In this document: positions 1-8,467 of the stretch, in pieces | Position numbering within the stretch: the stretch's first letter is position 1 | Layout: every line of letters begins with the position of its first letter | Assembly: GCF_000755285.1 (NCBI RefSeq) | Contig: NZ_BBMK01000001.1 | Span: 372,001-436,000, forward strand | DNA from: Nonlabens ulvanivorans | Lineage (GTDB): Bacteria; Bacteroidota; Bacteroidia; Flavobacteriales; Flavobacteriaceae | Length of the DNA stretch: 64,000 nucleotides | Direction of reading: 5' to 3' | Program-made: the position numbers and the translations under genes | Notes under the pieces: model-generated | Told to the model about the DNA's origin: nothing | What the model saw: only the letters and a program-made list of their open reading frames with translations | Databases searched by the model: none

Positions 1-1086
1 GTTGCTGGTGATATCAATATTGATCAAACAAAGAAAATGATTGAGGACTATTTTGGTCCTATTCCTAATAAGGCACCAAGAAATGTACGCAAAACCATTG
101 TTGAAGAGCCTATAACTTCAACTCGTTATGCTACAGAATATGATGCTAATATCCAGATACCGGCTAAAATATTTTCTTATATCACTCCTAAATCTATAGA
201 CCGTGATGCTTACGTACTTGATTACATCTCATCAGTTTTAACTGGTGGAGCAAGCTCAAGAATGCAAAAAAGAATGGTAGAAGAAGAGCAGGTAGCTTTA
301 CAAGTATTAGCATTTGCGCAGTCTAACCAAGATTATGGTACCTATACTATGGGAGCTCTTTCTAAAGGTGACATCCCATTAAGTAAACTTGCAGAAGTTA
401 TGGATGAAGAAATCGTTAAGCTTCAAACAGAATTAATTTCTGAAAGGGAATATCAAAAACTTCAAAACCAATTTGAAACTAGATTTGTAAGCTCTAATTC
501 TAGAGTAGAAGGAATTGCTTCTTCACTTGCCACTTATAATATGCTTAAAGGTGATACAGAACTTATTAATAAAGAACTAGAAATTTATAGAGGTATAACT
601 CGTGAGGACATCAAAAGAGTTGCAAATAAATATTTAAAGCCCAATCAAAGACTAGAATTAGATTATCTAGCTGGTAGCGCACCAACAGAAGAAGAGATGG
701 CTGCCGCAGCAGATGAGTTAAAAGTAGTAGACAATAAACTACAAATCAACAGAATCTATTTTGACAACGATCAAGCAGCGATTACTGAAAGCGCAGCAAA
801 AGAGTTAGATCGTATCGTTAATATGATGATGAAGAACTCTTCTATGGAAATTCTAGCAGAAACTTATACGGATACAAGAGGTAGCGATAGTTACAATAAA
901 ACCTTATCTCAAAAACGTGCAGATGCAGTTAAAGGTTATTTGATATCAAAAGGTATTACTGCGAACAGAGTAAAAGCTGTAGGAAGAGGAGAAGACAACC
1001 CAGTTGTAGATTGTGAAAGCAAGACATGTACTGATGAAGAATATGAGCAATCTAGAAGAACTGAATTTACCATTACTAAAAAATAA
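1..1086 (+). CDS. M16 family metallopeptidase (C-terminal part) fused to an OmpA-like domain; 5' end outside window
   Basis: The reading frame is open from base 1, so the gene starts upstream and only its last 361 residues are visible. The first part (to about residue 235) resembles the C-terminal half of an M16 zinc peptidase; the HxxEH zinc site would lie upstream and cannot be checked. From about residue 250 to the end it matches the OmpA/MotB peptidoglycan-binding fold: IYFDND start, TDTRGS motif, an LSQKRADAVKGYL helix and a final RRTEF motif. M16 peptidases in this phylum usually come as an active/inactive pair, and the next gene, 7 bp downstream, is the inactive partner. The OmpA tail suggests the enzyme is tethered to the cell wall or outer membrane. 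The fusion is seen in the sequence; tethering is inferred. Confidence 0.85.
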   Translation, partial: VAGDINIDQTKKMIEDYFGPIPNKAPRNVRKTIVEEPITSTRYATEYDANIQIPAKIFSYITPKSIDRDAYVLDYISSVLTGGASSRMQKRMVEEEQVALQVLAFAQSNQDYGTYTMGALSKGDIPLSKLAEVMDEEIVKLQTELISEREYQKLQNQFETRFVSSNSRVEGIASSLATYNMLKGDTELINKELEIYRGITREDIKRVANKYLKPNQRLELDYLAGSAPTEEEMAAAADELKVVDNKLQINRIYFDNDQAAITESAAKELDRIVNMMMKNSSMEILAETYTDTRGSDSYNKTLSQKRADAVKGYLISKGITANRVKAVGRGEDNPVVDCESKTCTDEEYEQSRRTEFTITKK

Positions 1087-1093
1087 TATAACA

Positions 1094-3158
1094 ATGAAAA
1101 AGCAATTTATATTTTTAATGGTATTACTCCTTACAGGAGCAGGTGCCATTGCACAAATAGACCGATCTCAAATGCCTACCTCTGGTCCTACTCCAGAAAT
1201 AAACCTAGGTAAGCCGTATACATTTGAACTTAAAAACGGTTTAAAAGTACTGGTAGTAACTGACAAGAAGCTGCCTACCTTCAGCATGAGTTTAGACCTA
1301 AACAATCCACCAGTGTTTGAAGGTGACAAAGCTGGTGTACAGTCCTTAACTGGAGCCTTAATGGGAAAAGGATCTACTGAAACTGCTAAAGAGAAATTTA
1401 ACGAGCAAGTAGATTTCTTAGGTGCAAGAATTAGTGTGGGAACTGGTGGTGGATTTGCCGCTAGTTTATCTAAGTATAAGAACGACGTTTTTGGACTTTT
1501 TGCAGAAGCTGCGTTTAAACCTAATTTTACTCAAGAAGAATTAGATTTTGAAAAATCTCAATTATTAGAAGGATTAAAATCTGGTGAGAACAGTGCTGCT
1601 GCTATCGCTGGTAAAGTACGTAGCGCATTAGTTTATGGAAAAGATCACCCAGCAGGTGAATTTGCAACCGAAGAAACAGTAAACAACGTAACACTTGATG
1701 ATGTTAAGAACTTCTATGCCACTTACTTCAAACCTTCAAACGGGTACTTAATCATCACAGGAGATATTGAGAAAAAAGAAGCTAAAAAGCTAGTTAAGAA
1801 ATACTTTGGTAAATGGGAAAAAGGAATGGCTCCAGAACCTACACTACCTACTTTAAGCGACGTAGATCAAACTCAAATTAACTTAGTTGATGTGCCTAAC
1901 GCTGTTCAAACAGAACTAGCAATTTACAGCCTTTCAGATTTGAAGATGAGTGATCCAGATTACTATGCAGCTTTAGTAACAAACTATGTTTTCGGTGGTT
2001 CTTTTGGTTCTTATTTGAACATGAACTTACGTGAAAAGAATGGATACACTTATGGAGCACGTTCTAACATAGGTACTGGTAGAAATTACAAAGGTACTTT
2101 TACTGCAAGTGCAAAAATCCGTAATGAAGTAACTGATAGCGCTATTGTTGAAACTTTTAAAGAGTTAAACAGAATACGTACTGAGTTTGTAGAAGATGAA
2201 ATGCTTGCTACTGCCAAAGCAAAATTCTTAGGAAACTTTATTATGTCCTCAGAAGATAAATCTGTAGTTGCAGATCGCTCTATAAGAATTCAGAAAAATG
2301 AACTAGACAATGACTTCTACAAGAATTTTATTGCTAATATCAATAAGGTAACTAAAGAAGATGTAAAGCGTGTAGCAAACAGATTTTTGAGCCCAGATAA
2401 CATACGTATAGTTGTTGTAGGTAAAGCTGGAGATATTCTTGAGCCACTTGAAAAAATGACTCTTAATGGACAACCAGTACCTATCAAATTCTATGACAAG
2501 AACGCAAACGAAACTGAGCGTCCTTCTACTATTGAAATCCCAGCAGGTCTAACAGCTCAAACAGTTCTAGATAATTATATCAAGGCTATAGGTGGAAAAG
2601 ATGCTGTTATGAAAATTAATGATATTTCTCAGTTCTCTGCTTTCACATCTCCTATGGGAGAAGTGATCATGGACACTAAAAGCCAGAAAGGCGATAACTG
2701 GGGTAATGGTTATGAAAATGGGTGGACGTGAACTTAACAAGCAAGTCTATAAGGATGGTAAAGGTACTGTAAGTGGTATGGGGCAAACTCAAGAGCTTTC
2801 TGGAGACATGCTAGAAGCTGTAAAGACAGAAGCTATGTTCTTCCCAGAATTGTATCATGCAGATATGGCTACATTAGATGGTGCAGAAAGATTAGGAGAC
2901 CACAATGTATTTGTAATCAAATGGAATGATTTAAAGAAATCTTTTTATGATACAGAATCTGGCCTTTTAGTAGGTACTGAAACTACAACCATGACACCAC
3001 AAGGTGAAACAAAAGTAGTAACTCAATTCTCAGAGTTTAAAGAATATGCTGGTGTAAAATTCCCTACCTCAATGGTAATTCCTATGATGGGACGTGAACT
3101 TACATTCGAATTGAAAGACCTAAAAGTAAATCCAGGATTGAAAGATTCAGATTTCTAG
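1094..3158 (+). CDS. M16 family peptidase-like protein, catalytically inactive partner (frameshifted)
   Basis: The ATG at 1094 gives a signal peptide (MKKQFIFLMVLLLTGAGAIA, cleavage before Q), so the protein is secreted, probably periplasmic. Two M16 domains follow (about residues 40-255 and 265-470), then an extension of about 200 residues. The zinc motif is absent: where HxxEH is expected the text reads GVQSLTGALMGKGSTE, so this is the non-catalytic subunit of an M16 pair. The frame stops at 2731, but the rest of the protein continues in another frame. Removing one G from the run of four at 2700-2703 joins them into a normal 687-residue protein. This is either a real mutation or a homopolymer error. 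It forms an operon with the upstream M16-OmpA gene. Confidence 0.85.
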
Positions 3159-3211
3159 AAAGAGTATTGTTATTACGCTTCGCTGAAGCTATAAAACATA
3201 AATTTTATTAT

Positions 3212-3247
3212 AAAAACCAGTAACTATTTAGTTGCTGGTTTTTTTAT
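3212..3247. terminator. Bidirectional intrinsic terminator, M16 genes / EamA gene
   Basis: Arms AACCAGTAACTA (3215-3226) and TAGTTGCTGGTT (3229-3240) pair with one mismatch and are flanked by an A-run on the left and a T-run on the right. The stop codon of the minus-strand EamA gene (3228-3230) lies in the hairpin. Confidence 0.75.
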
Positions 3248-4140
3248 CTCTTGTTACCAGTACAACAGCAAATATGATGACCATAGTCGCTAGTACTTGC
3301 CAGATACTAAAGGTCTCTCCATCCATCATTCCCCCCCATGTTAATCCTACCACAGGCATTAGGTACGTGACAGAACTCGCAAATACAGGAGAAGTGATCT
3401 GAACAAGTTTGTTGAACATAATTTTTGCAGCAACAGTACCAAAAATACACAGCACAGTTATGTAACCTAAACTTTTAAGTACTGGCTCACTAGTAAACTC
3501 TAGAGAAGCGCCATCGGCACTAAAGAAAACAATTATTGCTAGAGGTAGGATGAATATAAAATTCCCAGTCGCAATAGCGAGCGGCTTTATGTTTTGTAAA
3601 TACCTTTTAATAATATTCACGTTGCTAGCATAACATGTACATGCGATAAATACAAGACCAGCAAAAAGGTAGTTCTGTTCTGGATTATTTTTCATTCCTG
3701 AGAAGACAAGAGCTATCGCTCCAGCTAGCCCAATAATAACACCTAATAATTGCGTGCGAGAAAAAGCAATACCAAATATGACTGCACCCATTATAAGTGT
3801 AATTAATGGTACAGTAGAATTGAGAATCGCACTTATAGCACTATCTATTTCTGTCTGTGCATATGCAAAAAGAAACGCTGGAAAAAAAAGTGCCTAAAAG
3901 TCCTGAGATAAAAAGCCATTTCCAATCCTTGCGATCTGTGGCTGCAAATGATTTCCAACCTATAGCTATTAAAATACATCCTGATATAATGGTTCTACCA
4001 GCACCTAGTTGCAACGGTTGTAATACAAGATTACCGGTCCCGTCATCTCCTAATGCCTTTTTAATAAGTATGAATGAGGTTCCCCCCCATATTAAACTGA
4101 GAACGACTAGGTAAATGTATTTAATTCTAGAATTATCCAT
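3228..4140 (-). CDS. EamA/DMT family transporter (frameshifted)
   Basis: This is a ten-helix drug/metabolite-transporter family protein of the inner membrane; the substrate cannot be told. The N-terminal part has the typical start YLVVLSLIWGGTSFILIKKA. The frame breaks at a run of eight A (3882-3889, T on the coding strand). With seven the text reads on as GTFFPAFLFAYAQTEID and gives a 303-residue protein of normal length. Two glycine codons, one in each half, lie in runs of seven G (4082-4088 and 3331-3337); in both, relatives as I recall them have one residue fewer (WG rather than WGG). The gene lies downstream of gldD with a gap of 85 bp and may be transcribed separately. Confidence 0.8.
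3331..3337 (-). repeat. G7 tract in EamA gene (3' part)
   Basis: Seven G on the coding strand, read as LTWGGMMDG. Confidence 0.8.
4082..4088 (-). repeat. G7 tract in EamA gene (5' part)
   Basis: Seven G on the coding strand, read as LIWGGTSF. Confidence 0.8.
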
Positions 4141-4225
4141 GAGGCTATTGAAAGCTCAAAGGTCAATCTTTTTAAGAAACTAAATCGTAGTTATTTCTTA
4201 AATGGATTACAATTATGTGTTTATA

Positions 4226-4792
4226 CTATTTCCAATCCATGGACTCCATCATCTTACGCATATCTAATTTAATATAATCAACAGCCGGATAAATAGAATC
4301 ATAATTAGGTGCACGGTCAAAATAAAGAGACGCAGTAATAAAGTTTTGGACACTGTCTGTTAAATAGAATTGAACATTTGAGGCAGCATTACCTTCAATG
4401 GCATACATCATTCCGTAAACAGATTTATCTGGATTAAGATAGATTTTATCGTCTATAACATCTGCCATACGATTGTGGGAGAACGATAGCTTCTGGCCGT
4501 CTATTAACAACTCTCTTATATTTTCCTCTACTGGGGCATAATCCATATATATGGTAGCATCCATAAATGGATACTCTATCTTCATAGAGCAGTCATCTTT
4601 AGAAAGTACTCTTGCAAAAGAATTCACATCAAAACTAAATGGGCAATCAGCCTTATTAAGTTGTTGATATTCTGGTGACGGATATTGAAGAGCTAGTTTT
4701 GCCTCTGGTTTAGGCTGTAGTTCATCTTTACCACAACTGGCTAATGAGACAACAGTAATTAGAATTAAAAGGAATTTTAAGGTTTGGTACAT
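4226..4792 (-). CDS. gldD: Gliding motility lipoprotein GldD
   Basis: A 188-residue lipoprotein: signal peptide followed by lipobox LASC (Cys about residue 20). The sequence resembles GldD (YPSPEYQQL, FDVNSFA, CSMKIEYPFMDATIYMDY, then a conserved MYAIEGNAAS segment), and it directly follows gldE, with which it overlaps by 16 bp. GldD is required for gliding and type IX secretion in Flavobacterium and is part of the outer-membrane/periplasmic machinery. Family and neighbourhood agree, so the call is firm. The start chosen gives a canonical lipoprotein signal. Confidence 0.9.
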   Translation of the reverse strand: MYQTLKFLLILITVVSLASCGKDELQPKPEAKLALQYPSPEYQQLNKADCPFSFDVNSFARVLSKDDCSMKIEYPFMDATIYMDYAPVEENIRELLIDGQKLSFSHNRMADVIDDKIYLNPDKSVYGMMYAIEGNAASNVQFYLTDSVQNFITASLYFDRAPNYDSIYPAVDYIKLDMRKMMESMDWK

Positions 4793-6081
4793 TTTACTTG
4801 TTTAATGCGTTTCTTATCCATGGACTCTACCACAAACGTAAATCCTTCAAAGGTTATTTTATCTAGCTTACGAGGAAAGTAACCAGTTTGCTCCAGTAAA
4901 AAACCGGCCACAGTTTCAGATTCTCCTTTTGAGGTATCAAATAACTCTTGTTGAGACTCTTCTAATTCTGTGATACGATAAAAATCTTTCAAAGGTGTTT
5001 TACCTTCAAAGACATAATTCTTATCATCTAGTTTTGAATATATCAGGTTTTCATCATCAAACTCATCACTTATATCACCTACAATCTCCTCAATAATATC
5101 CTCAAGAGAGATAAGACCACTAGTCCCACCATATTCATCAACAACAATAGCAAGGTGTTTCTTTTGCTCTTGAAATTCTTGAAGTAAATCATCGAGTTTT
5201 TTATTCTCTGGCACAAAGTAAACTTCACGCAGTAATTTAGTCCACTCAAAGTTTTTGCGATCTATATAAGGTAGTAAGTCTTTTACATACAACACTCCAG
5301 TAATCTGATCAATACTCTCTTTAAAAACAGGTATTCTGGAATAACCATTTGATATTACCTCTGTGATAATATCCTTAAATGGCATGCTTTCATCTAGTGC
5401 AAAAACATCTGTCCTATTGCGCATGACTGTTTTAGTATCTGTATTACCAAAACTTACAATACCTTGTAGCAACTGCTGCTCTTCATCAGTAGTGTCATGA
5501 TGGTCTGTTAATTCTAATGCTTGTGATAATTGAGATACTGTAATACTAGATTTTTTATTACCTAATCGCTCATGGATTTGAATCGTCACATATCGCATGG
5601 GTAGACTTAGAAAGCTGAATAATTTATCTAGTATATTGAGTGGTATTGCCATAAAATTTGCAAACTGCATGGCATTACGGTTTGCATAGACCTTAGGTAA
5701 TATCTCACCAAAGAGCAATATCAAAAACGTTGCAATAACAACCTCTAGAATAAACCTTAACCACTCTGTATCAATAGAATTTAACCAACTATCTGCTAGT
5801 ATACTAAAGATAAGTACTGTAGTAATATTGATTGCGTTGTTTGCTATCAGTATGGTTGCTAGCAATTTTTTAGGTCTCGAGAGTAGTTTTGCTACTAATT
5901 CACGTCTTGGAAAATCTGCATGTTCATCATCTAGAGCTGTAGTTTCTAAAGAGAACAAAGCAACCTCAGCACCACTTACCATAGCACTTAAGATTAGTAA
6001 GATTATAAAGACTAAAAAATAAACCAGTTCACTAGAACCAGAAAGTATTGCAAACAATAAATGCGATGAGTCGGGATCCAC
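4777..6081 (-). CDS. gldE: GldE, CNNM/CorC-type membrane protein with CBS pair
   Basis: 434 residues. The N-terminal DUF21/CNNM part (about 15-200) has four hydrophobic segments, followed by two CBS domains (about 215-335; ITGVLYVKDLLPYI and VVDEYGGTSGLISLEDIIEEI motifs) and a CorC/HlyC C-terminal domain (about 350-430). General relatives are magnesium or cobalt transport-linked proteins. In flavobacteria this member, gldE, lies between ssb and gldD and is needed together with GldD for gliding and T9SS function. It starts 9 bp after ssb and overlaps gldD, consistent with one operon mutY-ssb-gldE-gldD. Confidence 0.9.
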   Translation of the reverse strand: MDPDSSHLLFAILSGSSELVYFLVFIILLILSAMVSGAEVALFSLETTALDDEHADFPRRELVAKLLSRPKKLLATILIANNAINITTVLIFSILADSWLNSIDTEWLRFILEVVIATFLILLFGEILPKVYANRNAMQFANFMAIPLNILDKLFSFLSLPMRYVTIQIHERLGNKKSSITVSQLSQALELTDHHDTTDEEQQLLQGIVSFGNTDTKTVMRNRTDVFALDESMPFKDIITEVISNGYSRIPVFKESIDQITGVLYVKDLLPYIDRKNFEWTKLLREVYFVPENKKLDDLLQEFQEQKKHLAIVVDEYGGTSGLISLEDIIEEIVGDISDEFDDENLIYSKLDDKNYVFEGKTPLKDFYRITELEESQQELFDTSKGESETVAGFLLEQTGYFPRKLDKITFEGFTFVVESMDKKRIKQVKCTKP

Positions 6082-6090
6082 TATTTAAAA

Positions 6091-6582
6091 TTAAAATGGT
6101 AAATCATCATCGTCATCACTAGATGCCGGAGCTGGCGCTGCCTGATAATTTTGATTAGCTTGTTGTTGAGGCTGTTCTGGACGACTAGACTGTTGTGGTT
6201 GTACCTGTGTTTGCGATTGCTGTTGAGCTGGTGCTCCATTCTCACCTTTAGGCGTTAAAAATGTAAATTCTTGAACCTGTATTTCAGTCGTGTAACGTTG
6301 TTGACCATCCTCACCTGTCCATTGTCTGTTTTTAATACGACCTTCTATATAAACCTTATCACCCTTTTTGAGGTATTTTTCACAAACTTCAGCAGCTTTA
6401 TTGCGCACCACACAGTTGTGCCACTCAGTATTAGAAACACGTTCACCAGTGTTTCTATTAACGTATTCTTCATTTGTAGCCAGCGGGAAACGACCTATAC
6501 AGTTACCACCTTCAAAATACTTCATTTTCACTTCATCACCGGTGTGTCCTATAAGAATCACTTTGTTTACTGTTCCTGCCAT
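6091..6582 (-). CDS. ssb: Single-stranded DNA-binding protein
   Basis: 163 residues. An OB fold (about 1-110) begins MAGTVNKVILIGHTGDEV, followed by a Gln/Pro-rich disordered linker and the acidic tip DDDDDLPF that recruits replication and repair proteins. It binds single-stranded DNA as a tetramer during replication, recombination and repair. It lies between mutY and gldE in the conserved flavobacterial cluster. Confidence 0.95.
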   Translation of the reverse strand: MAGTVNKVILIGHTGDEVKMKYFEGGNCIGRFPLATNEEYVNRNTGERVSNTEWHNCVVRNKAAEVCEKYLKKGDKVYIEGRIKNRQWTGEDGQQRYTTEIQVQEFTFLTPKGENGAPAQQQSQTQVQPQQSSRPEQPQQQANQNYQAAPAPASSDDDDDLPF

Positions 6583-6628
6583 TTTATACGTTTTTTGATT
6601 ATTATCAAGCGTGTAAAGATAATTAATC

Positions 6629-7678
6629 TTAAAGATAAGAATTCCAGAATGAACTCATAAAACGATGCATTAAAATATGCAGTGGTTTTTGAAAGGCATC
6701 CTTTATAGCTATTCCTTCTTCTAACTCTTCTTCCAACTCTACTACCCAAAAGTAAGCATGAATTTTACGATGTGATAGTTTATGAATAATAGGCTCTTGG
6801 TTGTATACGCTTTCGCGAAAGCGGAATCCAGACCACCATTCTTGTTGTTGTAACCTTTCTCTAAACTCAACTGACAACAGTGCGCCGTCACTCTCTATAA
6901 ACGGAAATTCAAACAAGCCAGCCCAGATTCCAGATTGTGGACGCTCTTGAAGCATTGTTTTATTCTGTGGGGTTTGTAGCACTATATAATGATGATGTAG
7001 GTTTTTAACTTTTGTCTTTTTAATTTTTACGGGTAATTCCTCAATACGATTATCATTAAAAGCGATACAATCATTTTGAAATGGACAAACACTGCAGTCA
7101 GGATTTCTAGGAACACATTGTAGCGCACCAAATTCCATAATCGCCTGATTATAAATATCTGGCTGGTTATAATCTATAAGTTGAACCGCTAGTTTTTTAA
7201 ATTCTTTAATACCAGCACTCTCATTAATTGGTGTACTTATACCATATACTCTAGACAAGACCCTATATACATTACCATCCACTACAGGAACAACCTCTTT
7301 AAAAGCAAAACTCGCAATAGCAGCTGCTGTATAATCGCCCACACCTTTTAATTTCAACAACTCCATATAAGAATCAGGGAAAAAACCACCCATATCAACC
7401 ACTTGTTGAGCGGCCATATGTAAGTTTCTAGCCCTAGAATAATAGCCCAATCCTTGCCATAATTTTAGTACATATTCTTGTGGCGCAGCAGCAAGTTCAT
7501 TGACAGTTGGATAGGTATTAACAAAGTTCTCGTAATATGGTAACCCCCCCTGATTTACACGAGTTTGCTGTAAAATAACCTCACTAAGCCAGATGCGATA
7601 GGGATCTTGGGTAGCGCGCCATGGTAAGTCCCTTTTGTGTATTTCATACCAATTTATAAGTTGCTGGTGAAAACTCAT
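6629..7678 (-). CDS. mutY: A/G-specific adenine glycosylase MutY
   Basis: 349 residues. It removes A mispaired with 8-oxoguanine. Visible are the helix-hairpin-helix LKGVGDYTAAAIAS, catalytic Glu in LSEVILQQT, catalytic Asp in VVDGNVYRVLSR, the four-Cys Fe-S loop (C-x6-C-x2-C-x5-C near residue 200) and a C-terminal NUDIX-like recognition domain (about 230-345). Two oddities: a run of seven G at 7544-7550 adds one Gly just after QQT compared with E. coli MutY (QQTRVNQGGLPY here against QQTQVATVIPY), and the 16-bp palindrome at 6808-6823 encodes RFRES in the C-terminal domain. First gene of the mutY-ssb-gldE-gldD operon, divergent from HU. Confidence 0.95.
   Translation of the reverse strand: MSFHQQLINWYEIHKRDLPWRATQDPYRIWLSEVILQQTRVNQGGLPYYENFVNTYPTVNELAAAPQEYVLKLWQGLGYYSRARNLHMAAQQVVDMGGFFPDSYMELLKLKGVGDYTAAAIASFAFKEVVPVVDGNVYRVLSRVYGISTPINESAGIKEFKKLAVQLIDYNQPDIYNQAIMEFGALQCVPRNPDCSVCPFQNDCIAFNDNRIEELPVKIKKTKVKNLHHHYIVLQTPQNKTMLQERPQSGIWAGLFEFPFIESDGALLSVEFRERLQQQEWWSGFRFRESVYNQEPIIHKLSHRKIHAYFWVVELEEELEEGIAIKDAFQKPLHILMHRFMSSFWNSYL
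6808..6823. repeat. 16-bp palindrome, copy 1 (in mutY)
   Basis: Perfect CGCTTTCGCGAAAGCG. It encodes RFRES on the minus strand in the MutY C-terminal domain. Confidence 0.9.
7544..7550 (-). repeat. G7 tract in mutY
   Basis: Exactly seven G on the coding strand, giving the extra Gly of NQGGLPY in MutY. Confidence 0.8.
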
Positions 7679-7737
7679 TGCTTATTTATTTAAGAGAGCG
7701 CAAGATATATCTTCTTAAATTTTAATCAATTAGAGAA

Positions 7738-7765
7738 TTGTATTTGTATTATTACCGTATATTTG
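7738..7765 (+). promoter_or_regulatory. Promoter of HU gene (TTG-N17-TATATTTG)
   Basis: The -33 TTG (7738-7740) and -7 TATATTTG (7758-7765) match the Bacteroidota consensus TTG...TAnnTTTG with a 17-bp spacer. The HU start follows at 7810. Confidence 0.7.
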
Positions 7766-7809
7766 CGCCCTGTTTAACAAACCCTATTAATTAATTATTC
7801 AATTTAAAC

Positions 7810-8100
7810 ATGACTAAAGCAGATATCGTATCTAAAATTTCAGATAAGTTGGGAATGGAAAAGACTGATGTACAGGCAGCTGTAGAATCTTTCATGAATG
7901 AAGTAAAAGGTTCCTTAGAATCTGGAGAGAATGTATATCTACGTGGTTTCGGAAGCTTTATCGTTAAGACTAGAGCTGAGAAAACTGGACGTAATATTTC
8001 CAAGAATACAACGATTAAAATACCAGCTCACAATATACCAGCATTTAAACCTGCTAAAGTATTTGTAGAAGGTGTGAAAACAAGAGTAAAAGTTAAGTAA
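7810..8100 (+). CDS. HU family DNA-binding protein
   Basis: 96 residues with the full bacterial HU/IHF fold: MTKADIVSKISDKLGMEKTDVQAA helices, the ESGENVYLRGFGSF strand turn and the DNA-wrapping arm with GRN(I)...IPAHNIPAFKPAK. It compacts and bends DNA as a dimer. It has its own promoter and is followed 13 bp downstream by a tiny basic-protein gene, then RNase G. Confidence 0.93.
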   Translation: MTKADIVSKISDKLGMEKTDVQAAVESFMNEVKGSLESGENVYLRGFGSFIVKTRAEKTGRNISKNTTIKIPAHNIPAFKPAKVFVEGVKTRVKVK

Positions 8101-8113
8101 AAATATAAGAGAT

Positions 8114-8206
8114 ATGCCAAGCGGTAAAAAAAGAAAAAGACATAAGGTAGCAACCCACAAACGTAAAAAGCGTCGTCGCGCTAACCGTCACAAGAAGAAA
8201 AAGTAG
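8114..8206 (+). CDS. Tiny basic protein (30 aa), AURKAIP1/COX24-like
   Basis: ATG at 8114 to TAG at 8206. The peptide begins MPSGKKRKRHKVATHKRKKR and ends HKKKK; over half its residues are Lys or Arg, so it almost certainly binds RNA. I recognise it as the short basic protein conserved across Bacteroidota between HU and RNase G, annotated with an AURKAIP1/COX24 domain (a fold related to mitochondrial ribosomal protein mS38). A ribosomal role is inferred from that domain and its composition. It is 13 bp downstream of HU and probably co-transcribed. Confidence 0.8.
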   Translation: MPSGKKRKRHKVATHKRKKRRRANRHKKKK

Positions 8207-8357
8207 TATTTCACTACTTTTCTTTTTATATCAAAGTCTGGTACAGTTGTTACCTTTTAAATTGCACGCTTTTAAGAAAAGTCGTGTTGGTACTTTGTAT
8301 CTTATAAGGAGCTACTTTACCTTTTGATATAATCAAAACCTTAAGTTCATTGACATA

Positions 8358-8452
8358 GAGTTATAGGGATATAACTCGCATCGTTATAGGTATGATATCT
8401 ATAACACTATTTAAAATATAACTATTTCTATAAGCACTTGTTGCTTATAGAA
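8358..8452 (+). promoter_or_regulatory. Three tandem hairpins in the RNase G leader
   Basis: Between the 30-aa gene and rng lie 261 bp with three inverted repeats. Hairpin 1 is GAGTTATA-ggga-TATAACTC (8358-8377). Hairpin 2 is GTTATAG...CTATAAC (8383-8405), nearly palindromic through the loop. Hairpin 3 is TTCTATAAGCA-cttgt-TGCTTATAGAA (8426-8452). All share a TATAG/CTATA core and the last ends 15 bp before the start codon. They are candidates for feedback control of RNase G. Confidence 0.6.
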
Positions 8453-8467
8453 CTAACAATTGGAATC

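Noticed and set aside
8438..8467. Earlier in-frame start for RNase G
   Set aside because: It lies inside the third leader hairpin and adds residues not found in the family.
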